Origin: Fidelibacterota bacterium
Lineage (GTDB): Bacteria > Fidelibacterota > Marinisomatia > SCGC-AAA003-L08 > JACNLC01
Length of the DNA: 64,000 nucleotides
Direction of reading: 5' to 3'
Assembly: GCA_013204025.1 (NCBI GenBank)
Contig: JABMOW010000104.1
Coordinates: forward strand, 54,801-118,800
A model generated the notes under the pieces. It worked only from the letters and a program-made list of their open reading frames with translations. It was not told the DNA's origin and did no database searches. Numbering within the stretch: position 1 is the first letter of the stretch; each line of letters begins with the position of its first letter. This document shows, piece by piece, positions 55,170-64,000 of this stretch. The translations under genes were made by a program, and so were the position numbers.

Positions 55170-55481
55170 TCAACTATTATCAAAACTATCCAAAACGATG
55201 GGTAGATATTTTGAAGCAGCTTTTAGGCCGATTACAGATAATCCCAATAACACTGTTGATTTAATTTCTTCTCGGGTAGCACCGGCGTTTTTCGCCATGG
55301 GGACATGCATTTTTATTGCTCTCTCATCATCTGAAACCATTTTCATTCCGATATAAATCAATTGCTTTGTTTTATTATCCAACCCTTCCATATCGATTAA
55401 GGATTGAATAAGTCCTGCATATGCTTTTTGAACTTCCGGGCTTTCGTCTATGAAAATTTGTAGAGGATTTTCTTTATTCAT
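55170..55481 (-). CDS. CMD-domain protein without redox cysteines
   Basis: 103 aa carboxymuconolactone-decarboxylase-like fold (NKTKQLIYIGMKMVSDDERAI region, then HVPMAKNAGATREEI). The CxxC of AhpD is missing, so thiol-peroxidase chemistry is not expected. It lies 18 bases after the CPBP protein gene. No ECF promoter motif seen upstream. The 54934-55169 spacer holds nothing recognisable. Confidence 0.75.
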   Translation of the reverse strand: MNKENPLQIFIDESPEVQKAYAGLIQSLIDMEGLDNKTKQLIYIGMKMVSDDERAIKMHVPMAKNAGATREEIKSTVLLGLSVIGLKAASKYLPIVLDSFDNS

Positions 55482-55499
55482 CGTGATACCCTAAAATCA

Positions 55500-56201
55500 T
55501 TAATGTTGGAATTGTACAATAAAAAATGCAAACTGCAATCCGTCGTATAATCCATGGGATATTACCAATGGAGTCAGTCTGCGGTATTTATAAAAATAAA
55601 AACACATAATGACGCTTTTAATGCCAATGGATATAACACCGGCAAGTCCCTGATACAGGTGAACCGTTCCGATAAGCGCAGAGGCGAAAAAGATCGCAAC
55701 AACATGCCAATTTTTATTTTTGGAAGTATTCCACAGACATTTGAGTAAAAACGTTCGGGATAATTCTTCGAAAAGCGCAATGCCAATCCATAGAACGGGA
55801 CCAAACCAAATAATCATCAACACGGGACTATTCGCCAGGTCAATCATTACATTAATTAATTCTGTATTTGGCGGATTATGATTGGGAATCCACTGCATTA
55901 GTGTTGCTCTTTCCAGAAAGAACATTGCAAAGTAAATGGCTGTCAGACCAAGCCCAACCACAATATCCCAAAACCACGTCCCCTTTCCTGAATTGAAAGT
56001 GGTTTTGAACGTGTCCTGCAATAGAAATTTATTCAGGAATAGAATGAGTAATATGGTCCCTCCTCCGAAAAGCAGGGGATAAACGGTCATATCTGTGGTG
56101 GAGAAATTTTCCGTTTGTGTTAATCGATACCAAATCATGATCAGATTGATAGGTAAGATCGAGATGCTGATTGCAAGAATATTTTTGGTTGTATCGCTCA
56201 T
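55500..56201 (-). CDS. CPBP-family intramembrane metalloprotease
   Basis: 233 aa from the ATG at 56201, which has AGGA eight bases upstream; an in-frame start at 56225 lacks one. Seven to eight membrane segments. The CPBP motifs are present: FEELSRTFLL (EExxR), HLYQG and HGLYDG, which would hold the metal. Substrates of the bacterial family are mostly unknown, with roles in prenyl-protein processing, bacteriocin immunity or signalling. Confidence 0.82.
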   Translation of the reverse strand: MSDTTKNILAISISILPINLIMIWYRLTQTENFSTTDMTVYPLLFGGGTILLILFLNKFLLQDTFKTTFNSGKGTWFWDIVVGLGLTAIYFAMFFLERATLMQWIPNHNPPNTELINVMIDLANSPVLMIIWFGPVLWIGIALFEELSRTFLLKCLWNTSKNKNWHVVAIFFASALIGTVHLYQGLAGVISIGIKSVIMCFYFYKYRRLTPLVISHGLYDGLQFAFFIVQFQH

Positions 56202-56342
56202 TTGCTTAGTCCTGTGAATACCCAAGATTCAAAATAAATATTGCTTTTGAAATCCGATTGCTGATTAGCAGGAGACATAATAGCCGAAAAACGGTTGTGG
56301 TGGTTTTTGAATTTCGCCAGATGATTTATTCTCTGATCTGTA

Positions 56343-56753
56343 CTATTCATCCTCTGCGATGATTTCCACTTTTATTCTATCCGGGTCTTCAAAAAATACG
56401 GCATAATGATCTGGTCCACCGGCAAACGGATGTTTATCCTGATACAGAATGGTGATGTTTTTCTCTTTCAACTCTTCGGTCAGTACGTCGATGGATTCTC
56501 TAGATCCACCATGAAATGCCAGATGATTTAATCCGGTATTTTTTCTGTGGTATTTTGGATTGTTGTATTTATTTTCTGTTTGAACAAATACGATGTAGGT
56601 TTCACCCAGTTTGAAACTAATTCCGGAATCCCATTTTTGAAATATGGTATAATGCAGTTTTTCAGTCAATAACCATTTCCAAAAACGTGTGGATGTTTCT
56701 AAATTCGAAACATTTATTTCGATGTGATGAATAGCGCCTTTAGTTAGTCTCAT
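56343..56753 (-). CDS. VOC-superfamily protein
   Basis: 136 aa single VOC domain with HHIEINVSNLETSTRFWKWLL and closing GPDHYAVFFEDPDRIKVE. Histidines at the N-terminus and the last-strand Glu could bind metal, as in fosfomycin-resistance-like or glyoxalase enzymes. Substrate unknown. Follows the DEAD-box gene. Confidence 0.85.
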   Translation of the reverse strand: MRLTKGAIHHIEINVSNLETSTRFWKWLLTEKLHYTIFQKWDSGISFKLGETYIVFVQTENKYNNPKYHRKNTGLNHLAFHGGSRESIDVLTEELKEKNITILYQDKHPFAGGPDHYAVFFEDPDRIKVEIIAEDE

Positions 56754-56806
56754 TTAAAGGTGGGCATTATGTCTGGATAAAAACCATTTCCTTTAGTATC
56801 AGTTGA

Positions 56807-58567
56807 TCACGGTCTTCTGCGACTTCTGCCACCTCCACCACTTTTATGCTTATCACCACCGCTTCTTCTGGTGTCTTTTTTGGGTTTCTTATAATCTCTA
56901 CTTTGCGTTCTTTCACTTGAAAAAGGATCAAATGCAGGTTTCTCCTGTGATACCTGAACCAATAAAGGCACTCCATCAAAATATTGACCTTTCAGTGCAT
57001 CGATAAGTGGGAGCTCCATGGTATCTTCAACTTCAAAGAAGGAGAATTGCTTCAGTATTTCAATTTTCCCGATGGTGGTCTCTCTGGAATTTAGCCCTTC
57101 GTTGATCAATCCCATTAAACGAGCCGGATTCAGATTATTTTTCGATCCCACATTGATGAACAATTTAATAAATGGAGTTCTTCTTCTTTCTTCGCGGGTT
57201 CTTTTTTCTCTTTGGCCCCGTCCTTCGGATCTTGAGCGCTCGGCGACATTGATGTCTTTGGCACCTTTATAGTAGGCTAGAAACCGGTTAAACTCTGCAG
57301 AAACAAAATGTTTAATCAGATCTTCTCTGCTTAACCAATCTAGTTTTTCATAAATAGCAGGCAAAAATGGCTCTATTTGATAGTCATCAACCTGTACTTT
57401 TTCGATTTTATCAATGAGAGAATACAGCTGTTTTTGACAAATATCTCGACCGCTGGGAACCAGTTCTTTAGAAAACGTGATCTTAAATTTTCTCTCAATA
57501 TCTTTGAGCTTACCCGTTTCCCGCATGTGGATGATGGCAATAGAGATACCGCTTTTCCCCGCTCTTCCAGTTCTGCCGCTTCGATGGATATACACCTCAA
57601 TATCGTCAGGGAGATCGTAGTTGATAATATGCGTAAGGTCAGTAACGTCCAATCCCCGTGCAGCAACATCGGTGGCAACCAATAATTGCAACTGATGCGA
57701 TCTGAACCTGCCCATCACATCATCACGTTGTGCCTGCGTTAATTCACCGTGAATCGCGTCAGCGTTGTAGCCGTCTTGTATCAGTTTATTGGCAATTTCC
57801 TTGGTTTCTCTACGTGTGCGGCAAAATACAATCCCGTAAATATTGGGATTCATATCTGCAAGGCGTTTCAGCACCTCATACCTGTCACTGGCGTGAACCA
57901 TGTAGTATAGATGCTTGACATTTTCAGCCCCGGTATTCATAGGGGTGGCAGAGATTTCAATGGGATGGTCCATATATTTTTTGGTAATGGCCATGATCTC
58001 CCTAGACATGGTGGCGGAAAAAAGCATGGTCTGCTTTTTATGATGGGTCTCCGCTAAAATGGCATCAAGATCATCTTTAAAACCCATGGTGAGCATTTCA
58101 TCGGCTTCATCCAGCACGACGCGCTTCACATTTTCAAGTAATAATTTTTTACGGATGATCAGATCTTTTGCCCTGCCGGGTGTTGCTACCACAATTTGAG
58201 CTTCTCTGTTCAATGCTCTGATTTGTGTATCAATCCTTGCTCCGCCATAAACGGGGACGATGCTGATTCCTTTTATGTTTTTCGAATAATTGGTCAGGTC
58301 TTTTGTGATTTGCATACACAGTTCCCGAGTGGGGCACAGGATCAGTGTTTGCGGATTTTTATTTTCAACGTCCGTTAATTGGATTGCAGGCAGTCCAAAT
58401 GCGGCAGTCTTCCCGGTCCCGGTTTGTGCGAATGCGATCAGATCCTGATCTGATGATAATAAATGCGGGATTGTCTTTGCCTGTATGGGTGTGGGAGTTT
58501 CAAAACCAAGTTCTGAAACGGCATCCAATATCTGGTCGTTCAATCCACTATCTCTGAAAGAGTTCAT
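56807..58567 (-). CDS. DEAD-box RNA helicase (DeaD/CsdA-like) with RNA-binding domain and basic tail
   Basis: 586 aa. Motifs Q (FETPTPIQ), I (AQTGTGKTA), II (VLDEADEML), III (SATM) and VI (HRSGRTGRAG) are all intact. A DbpA-type RNA-binding domain (about 460-545) and an Arg/Lys/Gly-rich tail (about 560-586) follow, which matches cold-shock helicases for ribosome assembly and mRNA decay. The tail is of low complexity. Confidence 0.95.
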   Translation of the reverse strand: MNSFRDSGLNDQILDAVSELGFETPTPIQAKTIPHLLSSDQDLIAFAQTGTGKTAAFGLPAIQLTDVENKNPQTLILCPTRELCMQITKDLTNYSKNIKGISIVPVYGGARIDTQIRALNREAQIVVATPGRAKDLIIRKKLLLENVKRVVLDEADEMLTMGFKDDLDAILAETHHKKQTMLFSATMSREIMAITKKYMDHPIEISATPMNTGAENVKHLYYMVHASDRYEVLKRLADMNPNIYGIVFCRTRRETKEIANKLIQDGYNADAIHGELTQAQRDDVMGRFRSHQLQLLVATDVAARGLDVTDLTHIINYDLPDDIEVYIHRSGRTGRAGKSGISIAIIHMRETGKLKDIERKFKITFSKELVPSGRDICQKQLYSLIDKIEKVQVDDYQIEPFLPAIYEKLDWLSREDLIKHFVSAEFNRFLAYYKGAKDINVAERSRSEGRGQREKRTREERRRTPFIKLFINVGSKNNLNPARLMGLINEGLNSRETTIGKIEILKQFSFFEVEDTMELPLIDALKGQYFDGVPLLVQVSQEKPAFDPFSSERTQSRDYKKPKKDTRRSGGDKHKSGGGGRSRRRP

Positions 58568-58735
58568 ATTTTATGCAGCCTATTAAATTGAAAAGAGGGT
58601 ATTTTAAATCGTGGTAATTGCGGATGTTACTCAAAAATTATATAAATCCATGATTTTTATCCTCCCATATTACCAGAATAAAAGATCACAGTGCTAATGT
58701 TAATTCAGGTGAATCTGGGAATATTATGAGGCGGA

Positions 58736-59722
58736 TTAATTTTCTAAAAACCGGTATCTGGTGGTTCTTTTATCACCCTGTTTTTCAATTATTCCATTAT
58801 CGACAGCAAATTTTAAATCTCTGCTTGCTGTTGCTGATGATATTTCTTTAAAAGCACGCAAATAGTCTTGCCTTGAGAAAAACTTAGAACCAACGATGTC
58901 TTTAAAATGCATTACTCTGTCAGTATTGGTTAATGTCACATTTTGTATTTTTAATAAATCTCCTAGAGCATCTTGTATAATTACCAGCATGAATTCAATA
59001 AAAATCGTCGAATTTCCCTGATTGTCCGATTGTTCCAATGCCAGATAATAGTCTTGTTGTCTTTCTTTAATGAGGGTTTCAATGGGTAGAAATTCAAAAA
59101 CAGGGGAATATTCTTTTAAAATCATTGTTTGCCAAAGACGTCCCATTCTGCCATTTCCATCTAAGAATGGATGTATAAATTCAAATTCATAATGGAATAC
59201 GCAACTTTTTATAAGAAGTAAATCGTCATCATTTTTTAAATATTGAAACAGGTCATTTAATAAAGATTGCACCATTCTTCCTGGTGGCGCAATATGGGCA
59301 ATTTTACTTCCTTTGACTATTCCTACCGAAAATGTCCTCAATGTTCCAGGCGTGTCAATTAAGTCCTTCATCAAAATCTCATGTGCTTTGCACAAAGACG
59401 ACAAATCATACGCATTAAATTCATCCAGTCTGTCATAGACGTCAATCGCATTTTTGACTTCAAGAATATCCTTTTCCGGCGCTAACACTCTTTTCTTATT
59501 CAATAAGGCGGTGATCTGTTCGACAGTTAATACATTCCCCTCAATTTCAAGAGAAGACTGGATTGTTTTTATCCTATTTTTTTTTCGTAATTCTGTGGGA
59601 GGTTTGTTTAAATGTGCTGAATTTGCTTCTCCAATTTTCTCTGAAATGGAGGCAATTCCGGCTAATATCTTATGTGTTATTTCGAATGGTGGTTTCATTG
59701 CTGAATACATCGATAGCATCAA
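58736..59722 (-). CDS. Fic-domain protein (class II) with winged-helix C-terminus
   Basis: 328 aa. The Fic catalytic motif is HPFLDGNGRMGRLW (about residue 190). An N-terminal inhibitory helix with SSLEIEGN (S/T-x3-E-G) marks the self-inhibited class II, and the C-terminus is a winged helix. Fic proteins transfer AMP or related groups to target side chains. There is no antitoxin gene beside it, in agreement with built-in inhibition. Start could be Met1, Met2 or Met5. Confidence 0.92.
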   Translation of the reverse strand: MMLSMYSAMKPPFEITHKILAGIASISEKIGEANSAHLNKPPTELRKKNRIKTIQSSLEIEGNVLTVEQITALLNKKRVLAPEKDILEVKNAIDVYDRLDEFNAYDLSSLCKAHEILMKDLIDTPGTLRTFSVGIVKGSKIAHIAPPGRMVQSLLNDLFQYLKNDDDLLLIKSCVFHYEFEFIHPFLDGNGRMGRLWQTMILKEYSPVFEFLPIETLIKERQQDYYLALEQSDNQGNSTIFIEFMLVIIQDALGDLLKIQNVTLTNTDRVMHFKDIVGSKFFSRQDYLRAFKEISSATASRDLKFAVDNGIIEKQGDKRTTRYRFLEN

Positions 59723-59999
59723 ATGATACTATCACCTGTCATTAATGTGGTTTGAATTTACAACCGTTTATAAAACTAAATCTAATGGATGAGTATTTTT
59801 CTCAATTCGAGGGAGATAAAACTGTAATGGGATATGTCCATTTCACGACTGACCGGGCAGGTAATAAATACAGTATCTGTAAATTTACTGTTCTTTGTTC
59901 GGTACATGTTCGTTCCGGGATACTGATTCAGATCTGCTACTGCTGTCTACCATTGTGAGGCGCCCGATGACCGTTCAATCCTCTGTTTGTTCGTCGAAC

Positions 60000-60380
60000 T
60001 TACTTAGCCCATAACCCAATGGTATTTCCATCTAAATCCTTTATTTTTGCATGTCTTCCGGCATTTTCGGTAATAACTGATTCTTGTGCAACCACAAAGC
60101 CGCCTAATTGGATTGCCTTATTAATCACTTCCTGAATATTTTCCACATGTACAAAAAGGGTTACACCTACAGAGTTTATTACCTCTGTTGTTTTAACCAA
60201 GCCACCAAATAGAGAGCTATCACCAGTATTGATACTCCAGTAATCGGGTTCAAATTCTATAAATTCTTCAAATGTCCAACCGAACAATTGACCATAGAAC
60301 TTCATAGCGTTTTGAGTATCTTTTACCGGTATTTCAAACCAACATATTGGTCTTCGATTTGGGCTTTCGTGATTTGACAT
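60000..60380 (-). CDS. VOC-superfamily protein (27 kDa antigen / glyoxalase-like)
   Basis: 126 aa. Opens with RPICWFEIPVKDTQNAMKFYGQLFGW and ends with KIKDLDGNTIGLW, the standard one-domain VOC layout. Substrate not known. Single gene; the 59723-59999 spacer has no other gene that I trust. Confidence 0.85.
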   Translation of the reverse strand: MSNHESPNRRPICWFEIPVKDTQNAMKFYGQLFGWTFEEFIEFEPDYWSINTGDSSLFGGLVKTTEVINSVGVTLFVHVENIQEVINKAIQLGGFVVAQESVITENAGRHAKIKDLDGNTIGLWAK

Positions 60381-60534
60381 TATTAATCTTTTTTGTTATA
60401 CATTTATTTAAAATAGTGGTCATGTTGTTGGCGGGAAGTCCAACCTATCGCAGTCCCAAACTTTATGGATTAATGCCAGGTTGGACGTTAATGTTACCTG
60501 CAATAATTACGTCTCTTGGTTTCATAGCTTCAGT

Positions 60535-61944
60535 TTATAGTACGCTGCTTTTAATGACCATTAATTTTTCACGTGTCATCTCGTGCATGGAGTATTGAAT
60601 TCCTCCCATTCCGATTCCAGATGAATCTCTTCCTCCGAAGGGCATCCAATCCACACGAAAAGCCGTGTGGTCATTTACCATCACTGCTGTTGCGTTCAGT
60701 TTTTTCACCGTATCCAGCGCAATATCCAGGTTTTTTGTAAAAACGGATGCTTGAAAATGAACATCAAGAGAGTTGGCAATTATTATGGCTTCATCTCTAT
60801 CTGAATATGAATAAATACAGACGACAGGGCCAAATATTTCCTGTGTTGAGACACAAACATTGAGAGGAGGATTTAGTAATACTGTCGGTTCATAACAAGT
60901 GTCAGAAATTCGCTTTCCACCACACAATAGTTTTGCCCCTTTGTCAATTGCCTCGTTTACCCATTTTTCCACCCGATCTACTTCAATCGGTGAAATTAGC
61001 GGACCTACGTCCGATTTTTCATCTAAAGGATCTCCAACAACTAACTTATTGGTCATCTCAGCAAATTGTTTCGCTACTGGATCACAAATACTTTCATGAA
61101 CAAAAACCCTTTGGACGGATACGCAAACTTGTCCGGCATGGTAAAATCCACCTTTTAAAAGAGCTGGAAGCATTTCATCGACGTCCGCATCTTTTTCAAC
61201 AATTACCGGAGCCGCTCCACCGTGTTCTAAAGCACATCGAGTTCCGGGAGATAGTTTTGACCGCAAATACCACCCAATCTTTGCCGATCCGATAAATGAA
61301 AAGTAATTCACTCTTTCATCAATAATCAATTGCTCAGCGGCTTCAGTTCCGCAAATTATTGCCTGACACCATCCGGAAGGCAAGCCTGCCTCATGTAAAA
61401 TATCAACAAAACCCAGGCATGATAATGGTGTAGTTCTGGCGGGTTTTATGATTACCGGACAACCTGTTGCAATAGCCGTCACGGTTTGATGAACAGTTAA
61501 GTTCAACGGATGATTAAACGCACTTATTGAACATACGACTCCTATCGGTTCTCTGGTGGTAAAGCCCAACCTGTTTTCTGAAGCTTTCGTTAAACCCATA
61601 GGGATTTGCTCCCCATTCAAATGTGCAATGTGTTCTGCGGCTAATTTCACACCGTGAATCGCCCGGAGCACTTCAATTTTTGAATCTGTATAAGGCTTTC
61701 CTCCTTCGCGGGCAGCAGTTATCGTTAATTCCTCAACTCGGGTTTTCATTATTTCAACGGTCCGCTCCAATATTGAAATTCGTTCGTGAGCAGGAATCCA
61801 ATTTGACTGATTCTGAAATAACTCGTATGCTGTACTTAACGCTTTTTCTACTTCTTCTTTCCCCACTAACGGAATTTCTTTAATAAGCGTCTGGTCGAAT
61901 GGAGATAGTACTTTTAGCATAGTATTTGATTTTATAGGATGCAT
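60535..61944 (-). CDS. NAD(P)-dependent aldehyde dehydrogenase
   Basis: 469 aa (461 if the ATG at 61920 is used). The catalytic Cys is in AGQVCVSVQR and the general-base Glu in CALEHGGAAP; cofactor-site Asn is in ISAFNHPLN. The N-terminus overlaps the stop of the upstream TPP enzyme by 13 bases, so both are in one operon. This placement suggests that the aldehyde made by the TPP enzyme is oxidised here, possibly to an acid or glycolate-like product. Substrate uncertain. Confidence 0.92.
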   Translation of the reverse strand: MHPIKSNTMLKVLSPFDQTLIKEIPLVGKEEVEKALSTAYELFQNQSNWIPAHERISILERTVEIMKTRVEELTITAAREGGKPYTDSKIEVLRAIHGVKLAAEHIAHLNGEQIPMGLTKASENRLGFTTREPIGVVCSISAFNHPLNLTVHQTVTAIATGCPVIIKPARTTPLSCLGFVDILHEAGLPSGWCQAIICGTEAAEQLIIDERVNYFSFIGSAKIGWYLRSKLSPGTRCALEHGGAAPVIVEKDADVDEMLPALLKGGFYHAGQVCVSVQRVFVHESICDPVAKQFAEMTNKLVVGDPLDEKSDVGPLISPIEVDRVEKWVNEAIDKGAKLLCGGKRISDTCYEPTVLLNPPLNVCVSTQEIFGPVVCIYSYSDRDEAIIIANSLDVHFQASVFTKNLDIALDTVKKLNATAVMVNDHTAFRVDWMPFGGRDSSGIGMGGIQYSMHEMTREKLMVIKSSVL

Positions 61945-63575
61945 GTTTTCTCTTTTAATAATATGTTTAAAATTGAGTGATTTAATGAATAATCCACTGC
62001 TAGATCAATAACGTGAACGCCATTTTCTTTCAGGCATTTGTTGAGAATATTTTTGAAGTCATCATCACTTTCAGGTCTATGGCCAATTGCCCCGTAACTC
62101 TCGGCATATTTCACAAAATCAGGATTTTTATAATCCAATCCAAAATTATCAAAACCCAGTCCTTCCTGTTTCCATTTTATCATTCCATACGCATTATCAT
62201 TCAAAATGATGACCACCATATTTAATCCTAAACGGACGGCTGTTTCTAATTCTTGTGAATTCATCATAAATCCACCATCGCCACAAACGGTGACCACTTT
62301 TTTATCGGGATTTATGAGTTTTGCCAACATTCCAGATGGCAAGCCTGCTCCCATGGTTGCCAAAGCGTTATCAAGTATCAGAGTATTGGGTTGGTAGCAT
62401 TTATAATTTCGGGCGAACCATATTTTATACACACCGTTATCCAGTGTTACAATGCCATCTTCCGGTAATTCTTCTCTGACAATATGCACCAATCGTTGTG
62501 GTAAAATGGGAAATCTTTTGTCTTTGGAATATTTTGAAAGATGACTTTCCACCTCGTCTTTTACTCTCGCAAAATAAGATAAATCCCAGTTGCTTTTATC
62601 TTTAACGTGTCTCGTCAACTTTTGGACGGAAACTGCAATATCTCCCACGATATTTTGTTGGGGAAAATAAACTTGATCTACTTCGGCGGGGAAGAAATTG
62701 ACATGAATGACTTTGGCTCCGTTTTCTTCCATGATGAATGGTGGTTTTTCAACCACATCATGCCCTACATTAATAATTAAATCAGCCCGATTGATCGCAC
62801 AATGCAGAAAATCGTTAGCAGATAAAGCGGCCGTTCCCATGAATTTTGGATGTCTTTCATCTACCACTCCTTTCCCCAGTTGGGTATTGAAAAATGGAAT
62901 TCCGGTTTTCTCAATAAATTGGGTTAAAGCTTTGCTCGATCGCTTTCTATTTGCGCCAGCTCCGATGAGGAGCAGAGGCATTTTTGCATTTTCAATCATT
63001 TTCGCAGCGATTTTAATCGTCGGTTCATCGGCATCAGGTCTTCTATGCCCAACCACTTCAAAAATTCGATCATCACAATTCTTGTCGGCAGCAATGTCTT
63101 CAGGTAATTCCAGATGAACTGCTCCGGGGCGTTCTTCCATCGATAACCGAAAAGCCTCTCTCACCAATGAAGGTATATTATTGCCATCGACAATTTGCTT
63201 GGTATATTTGGTGATAGGCTTCATCAATTCCACAATATCTACAATTTGGAACCGTCCCTGTTTACTTTTTTTGATGGGTTTTTGACCGGTAATCATCATC
63301 ATTGGCATTGCCCCAAGTTGGGCGTAAGCAGCCGGAGTTGTAAAATTTGTTGCTCCAGGTCCCAGCGTAGCCATGCAGACACCTGGTTTCCCGGTGAGTC
63401 TTCCATAAGTAGCGGCCATAAATCCAGCGCCTTGTTCGTGCCGTGTGAGTATTAATTTGATTTTTGATCCTCTGAGAGAATCCAACATATCCAAATTTTC
63501 TTCTCCCGGGATTCCGAAAATGTATTCCACACCTTCGTTCTCCAGCGCTTTGATAAATAAATCTGATGCTTTCAT
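61932..63575 (-). CDS. Thiamine-diphosphate enzyme of the acetolactate synthase type
   Basis: 547 aa with three domains. The catalytic Glu lies in RHEQGAGFMA, the cofactor loop is CGDGGFMMNSQELETAVRL with the second Asn in ILNDNAYG, and the N-terminus is IFGIPGEEN. Family members include IlvB/AlsS, glyoxylate carboligase and sulfoacetaldehyde acetyltransferase. No regulatory subunit gene adjoins, and it is coupled to an aldehyde dehydrogenase rather than to ilvN/ilvC, so an anabolic valine role is less likely. Confidence 0.88.
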   Translation of the reverse strand: MKASDLFIKALENEGVEYIFGIPGEENLDMLDSLRGSKIKLILTRHEQGAGFMAATYGRLTGKPGVCMATLGPGATNFTTPAAYAQLGAMPMMMITGQKPIKKSKQGRFQIVDIVELMKPITKYTKQIVDGNNIPSLVREAFRLSMEERPGAVHLELPEDIAADKNCDDRIFEVVGHRRPDADEPTIKIAAKMIENAKMPLLLIGAGANRKRSSKALTQFIEKTGIPFFNTQLGKGVVDERHPKFMGTAALSANDFLHCAINRADLIINVGHDVVEKPPFIMEENGAKVIHVNFFPAEVDQVYFPQQNIVGDIAVSVQKLTRHVKDKSNWDLSYFARVKDEVESHLSKYSKDKRFPILPQRLVHIVREELPEDGIVTLDNGVYKIWFARNYKCYQPNTLILDNALATMGAGLPSGMLAKLINPDKKVVTVCGDGGFMMNSQELETAVRLGLNMVVIILNDNAYGMIKWKQEGLGFDNFGLDYKNPDFVKYAESYGAIGHRPESDDDFKNILNKCLKENGVHVIDLAVDYSLNHSILNILLKEKTCIL

Positions 63576-63643
63576 ATTCTATTTCTTTGTTTTGTGTTTT
63601 TTATTTTCAAATAAAACCCTTTTCAGGTGCTTCTTATTGCTTG

Positions 63644-64000
63644 TTATCGTTTGGTTCGAATGTATTCAATAAATTCTAAAACCGTTTTTGTATGGGGGTG
63701 ATCTTCACCAAAAGCGTTCTTAAAAATTTCATACGCTGCCACCCATAAATCTCGTGCTTTTTCATAATTCTCTAAATCTTGATAGACTGATGCCAGGTTG
63801 GACTGACTAACAGCAACATTTGGGTGTTTATCACCAAAATTTTTCAGGCCAGATTTTAATGCAGTCTCCAATAAATCTCGTGCCTTTTCATAGTCCCCCA
63901 AAGCTTGATAGACATTTGCCAGGTTGGACTGACGAGGTGCAACAGTTGGGTGTTTATCACCAAAATTTTTCAGGTCAGACTTTAATGCAGTCTCCAATAA
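63644..64000 (-). CDS. TPR-repeat protein, C-terminal part (runs off the window)
   Basis: The 3' end of a gene on the minus strand. The visible part, about 118 residues, is made of 42-residue kinesin-light-chain-type TPR units with HPxVAxxQSNLAxVYQ and GDYEKARDLLETAL, then a diverged last unit. Adjacent units are almost identical at DNA level (period 126 bp), which indicates recent repeat expansion. The N-terminal domain lies beyond 64000. Confidence 0.9.
   Translation of the reverse strand, partial: LLETALKSDLKNFGDKHPTVAPRQSNLANVYQALGDYEKARDLLETALKSGLKNFGDKHPNVAVSQSNLASVYQDLENYEKARDLWVAAYEIFKNAFGEDHPHTKTVLEFIEYIRTKR

Noticed and set aside
55170-56260. Membership of the CMD and CPBP genes in the ECF regulon
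   Set aside because: No TGTCA...CGACT pair upstream; the AGTC near 56209 lacks the partner element.
59752-59958. 68-codon plus-strand reading frame between the Fic and VOC genes
   Set aside because: No ribosome site, odd Cys-rich end and no family resemblance.
60347-60598. 83-codon plus-strand hydrophobic reading frame
   Set aside because: Overlaps the ends of two minus-strand genes; hydrophobicity can arise from the complementary strand. The middle could be a remnant, but nothing supports it.
63820-64000. Repeats at the window end considered as CRISPR
   Set aside because: The period is 126 bp, in frame, and translates into TPR units; there are no spacers.

Overview
The window looks like a chromosomal segment from a marine, Gram-negative member of the FCB-like bacteria, most plausibly Candidatus Neomarinimicrobiota (SAR406) or a relative. 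This is inference. The signs are secreted proteins with dockerin-like EF-hand pairs followed by a type A type-IX-secretion (T9SS) sorting domain, a TonB receptor with a carboxypeptidase-regulatory N-domain, Omp85 and other outer-membrane barrels, sodium-coupled transporters, and moderate to low GC. No rRNA, tRNA, CRISPR array, prophage or transposase was recognised.

Layout. 0-17 kb is housekeeping and metabolism: an Rrf2 regulator, HtrA protease, a SLC13 transporter followed by an overlapping SDR / DUF2231 / hydrolase / MBL operon, an Omp85-like barrel, a FakA-FakB fusion upstream of PlsY (acyl-phosphate to lysophosphatidate), MiaA with a glycosyltransferase, and an SSS symporter-RmuC-GNAT operon. 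17-24 kb holds single minus-strand genes: SRPBCC protein, GT39-like enzyme, methyltransferases, PAS histidine kinase, VOC protein and DyP peroxidase. 24.3-26.4 kb is an AT-rich insertion bounded by a 120-bp duplication of the phoU 3' end. It carries an outer-membrane-like protein and a dead T9SS sorting-domain remnant.

26.3-40.7 kb is a phosphate-starvation island: pstSCAB-phoU, a glycosyltransferase plus metallophosphoesterase pair resembling the Agt/PlcP lipid-remodelling system, a secreted beta-helix/dockerin/T9SS protein, a TonB receptor, and phoBR. Three promoters (pstS, TonB receptor, phoB) share an 11-bp-periodic direct repeat of the form TYCTAAY, placed exactly 10 nt upstream of a -10 hexamer. 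I read this as the PhoB box of this lineage.

41.4-54.9 kb is the most unusual part. An ECF sigma factor and a short zinc-finger anti-sigma sit at one end of a contiguous set of redox genes: NAD(P)HX epimerase, secreted thioredoxin, peroxiredoxin, AhpD-like protein, Rieske-glutamate-synthase fusion, membrane polyferredoxin, DUF3047, DUF6789, a propeller-thioredoxin-dockerin protein and a large dockerin/T9SS protein. Five near-identical promoters (TGTCAGGA...CGACTA, 16-18 bp apart) precede the transcription units, one of them before the sigma gene itself. The propeller-thioredoxin protein has an in-frame UGA exactly where the first cysteine of its WCxxC motif should be, so it is a candidate selenoprotein; it also has a one-base frameshift further upstream. 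The locus seems to have grown by copying a unit consisting of the 3' end of nnrE, the ECF promoter and a short N-terminal leader.

55-64 kb holds mixed minus-strand genes: a CMD-domain protein, CPBP membrane protein, VOC proteins, DEAD-box helicase, Fic protein, an aldehyde dehydrogenase with an acetolactate-synthase-like enzyme, and the edge of a TPR gene.
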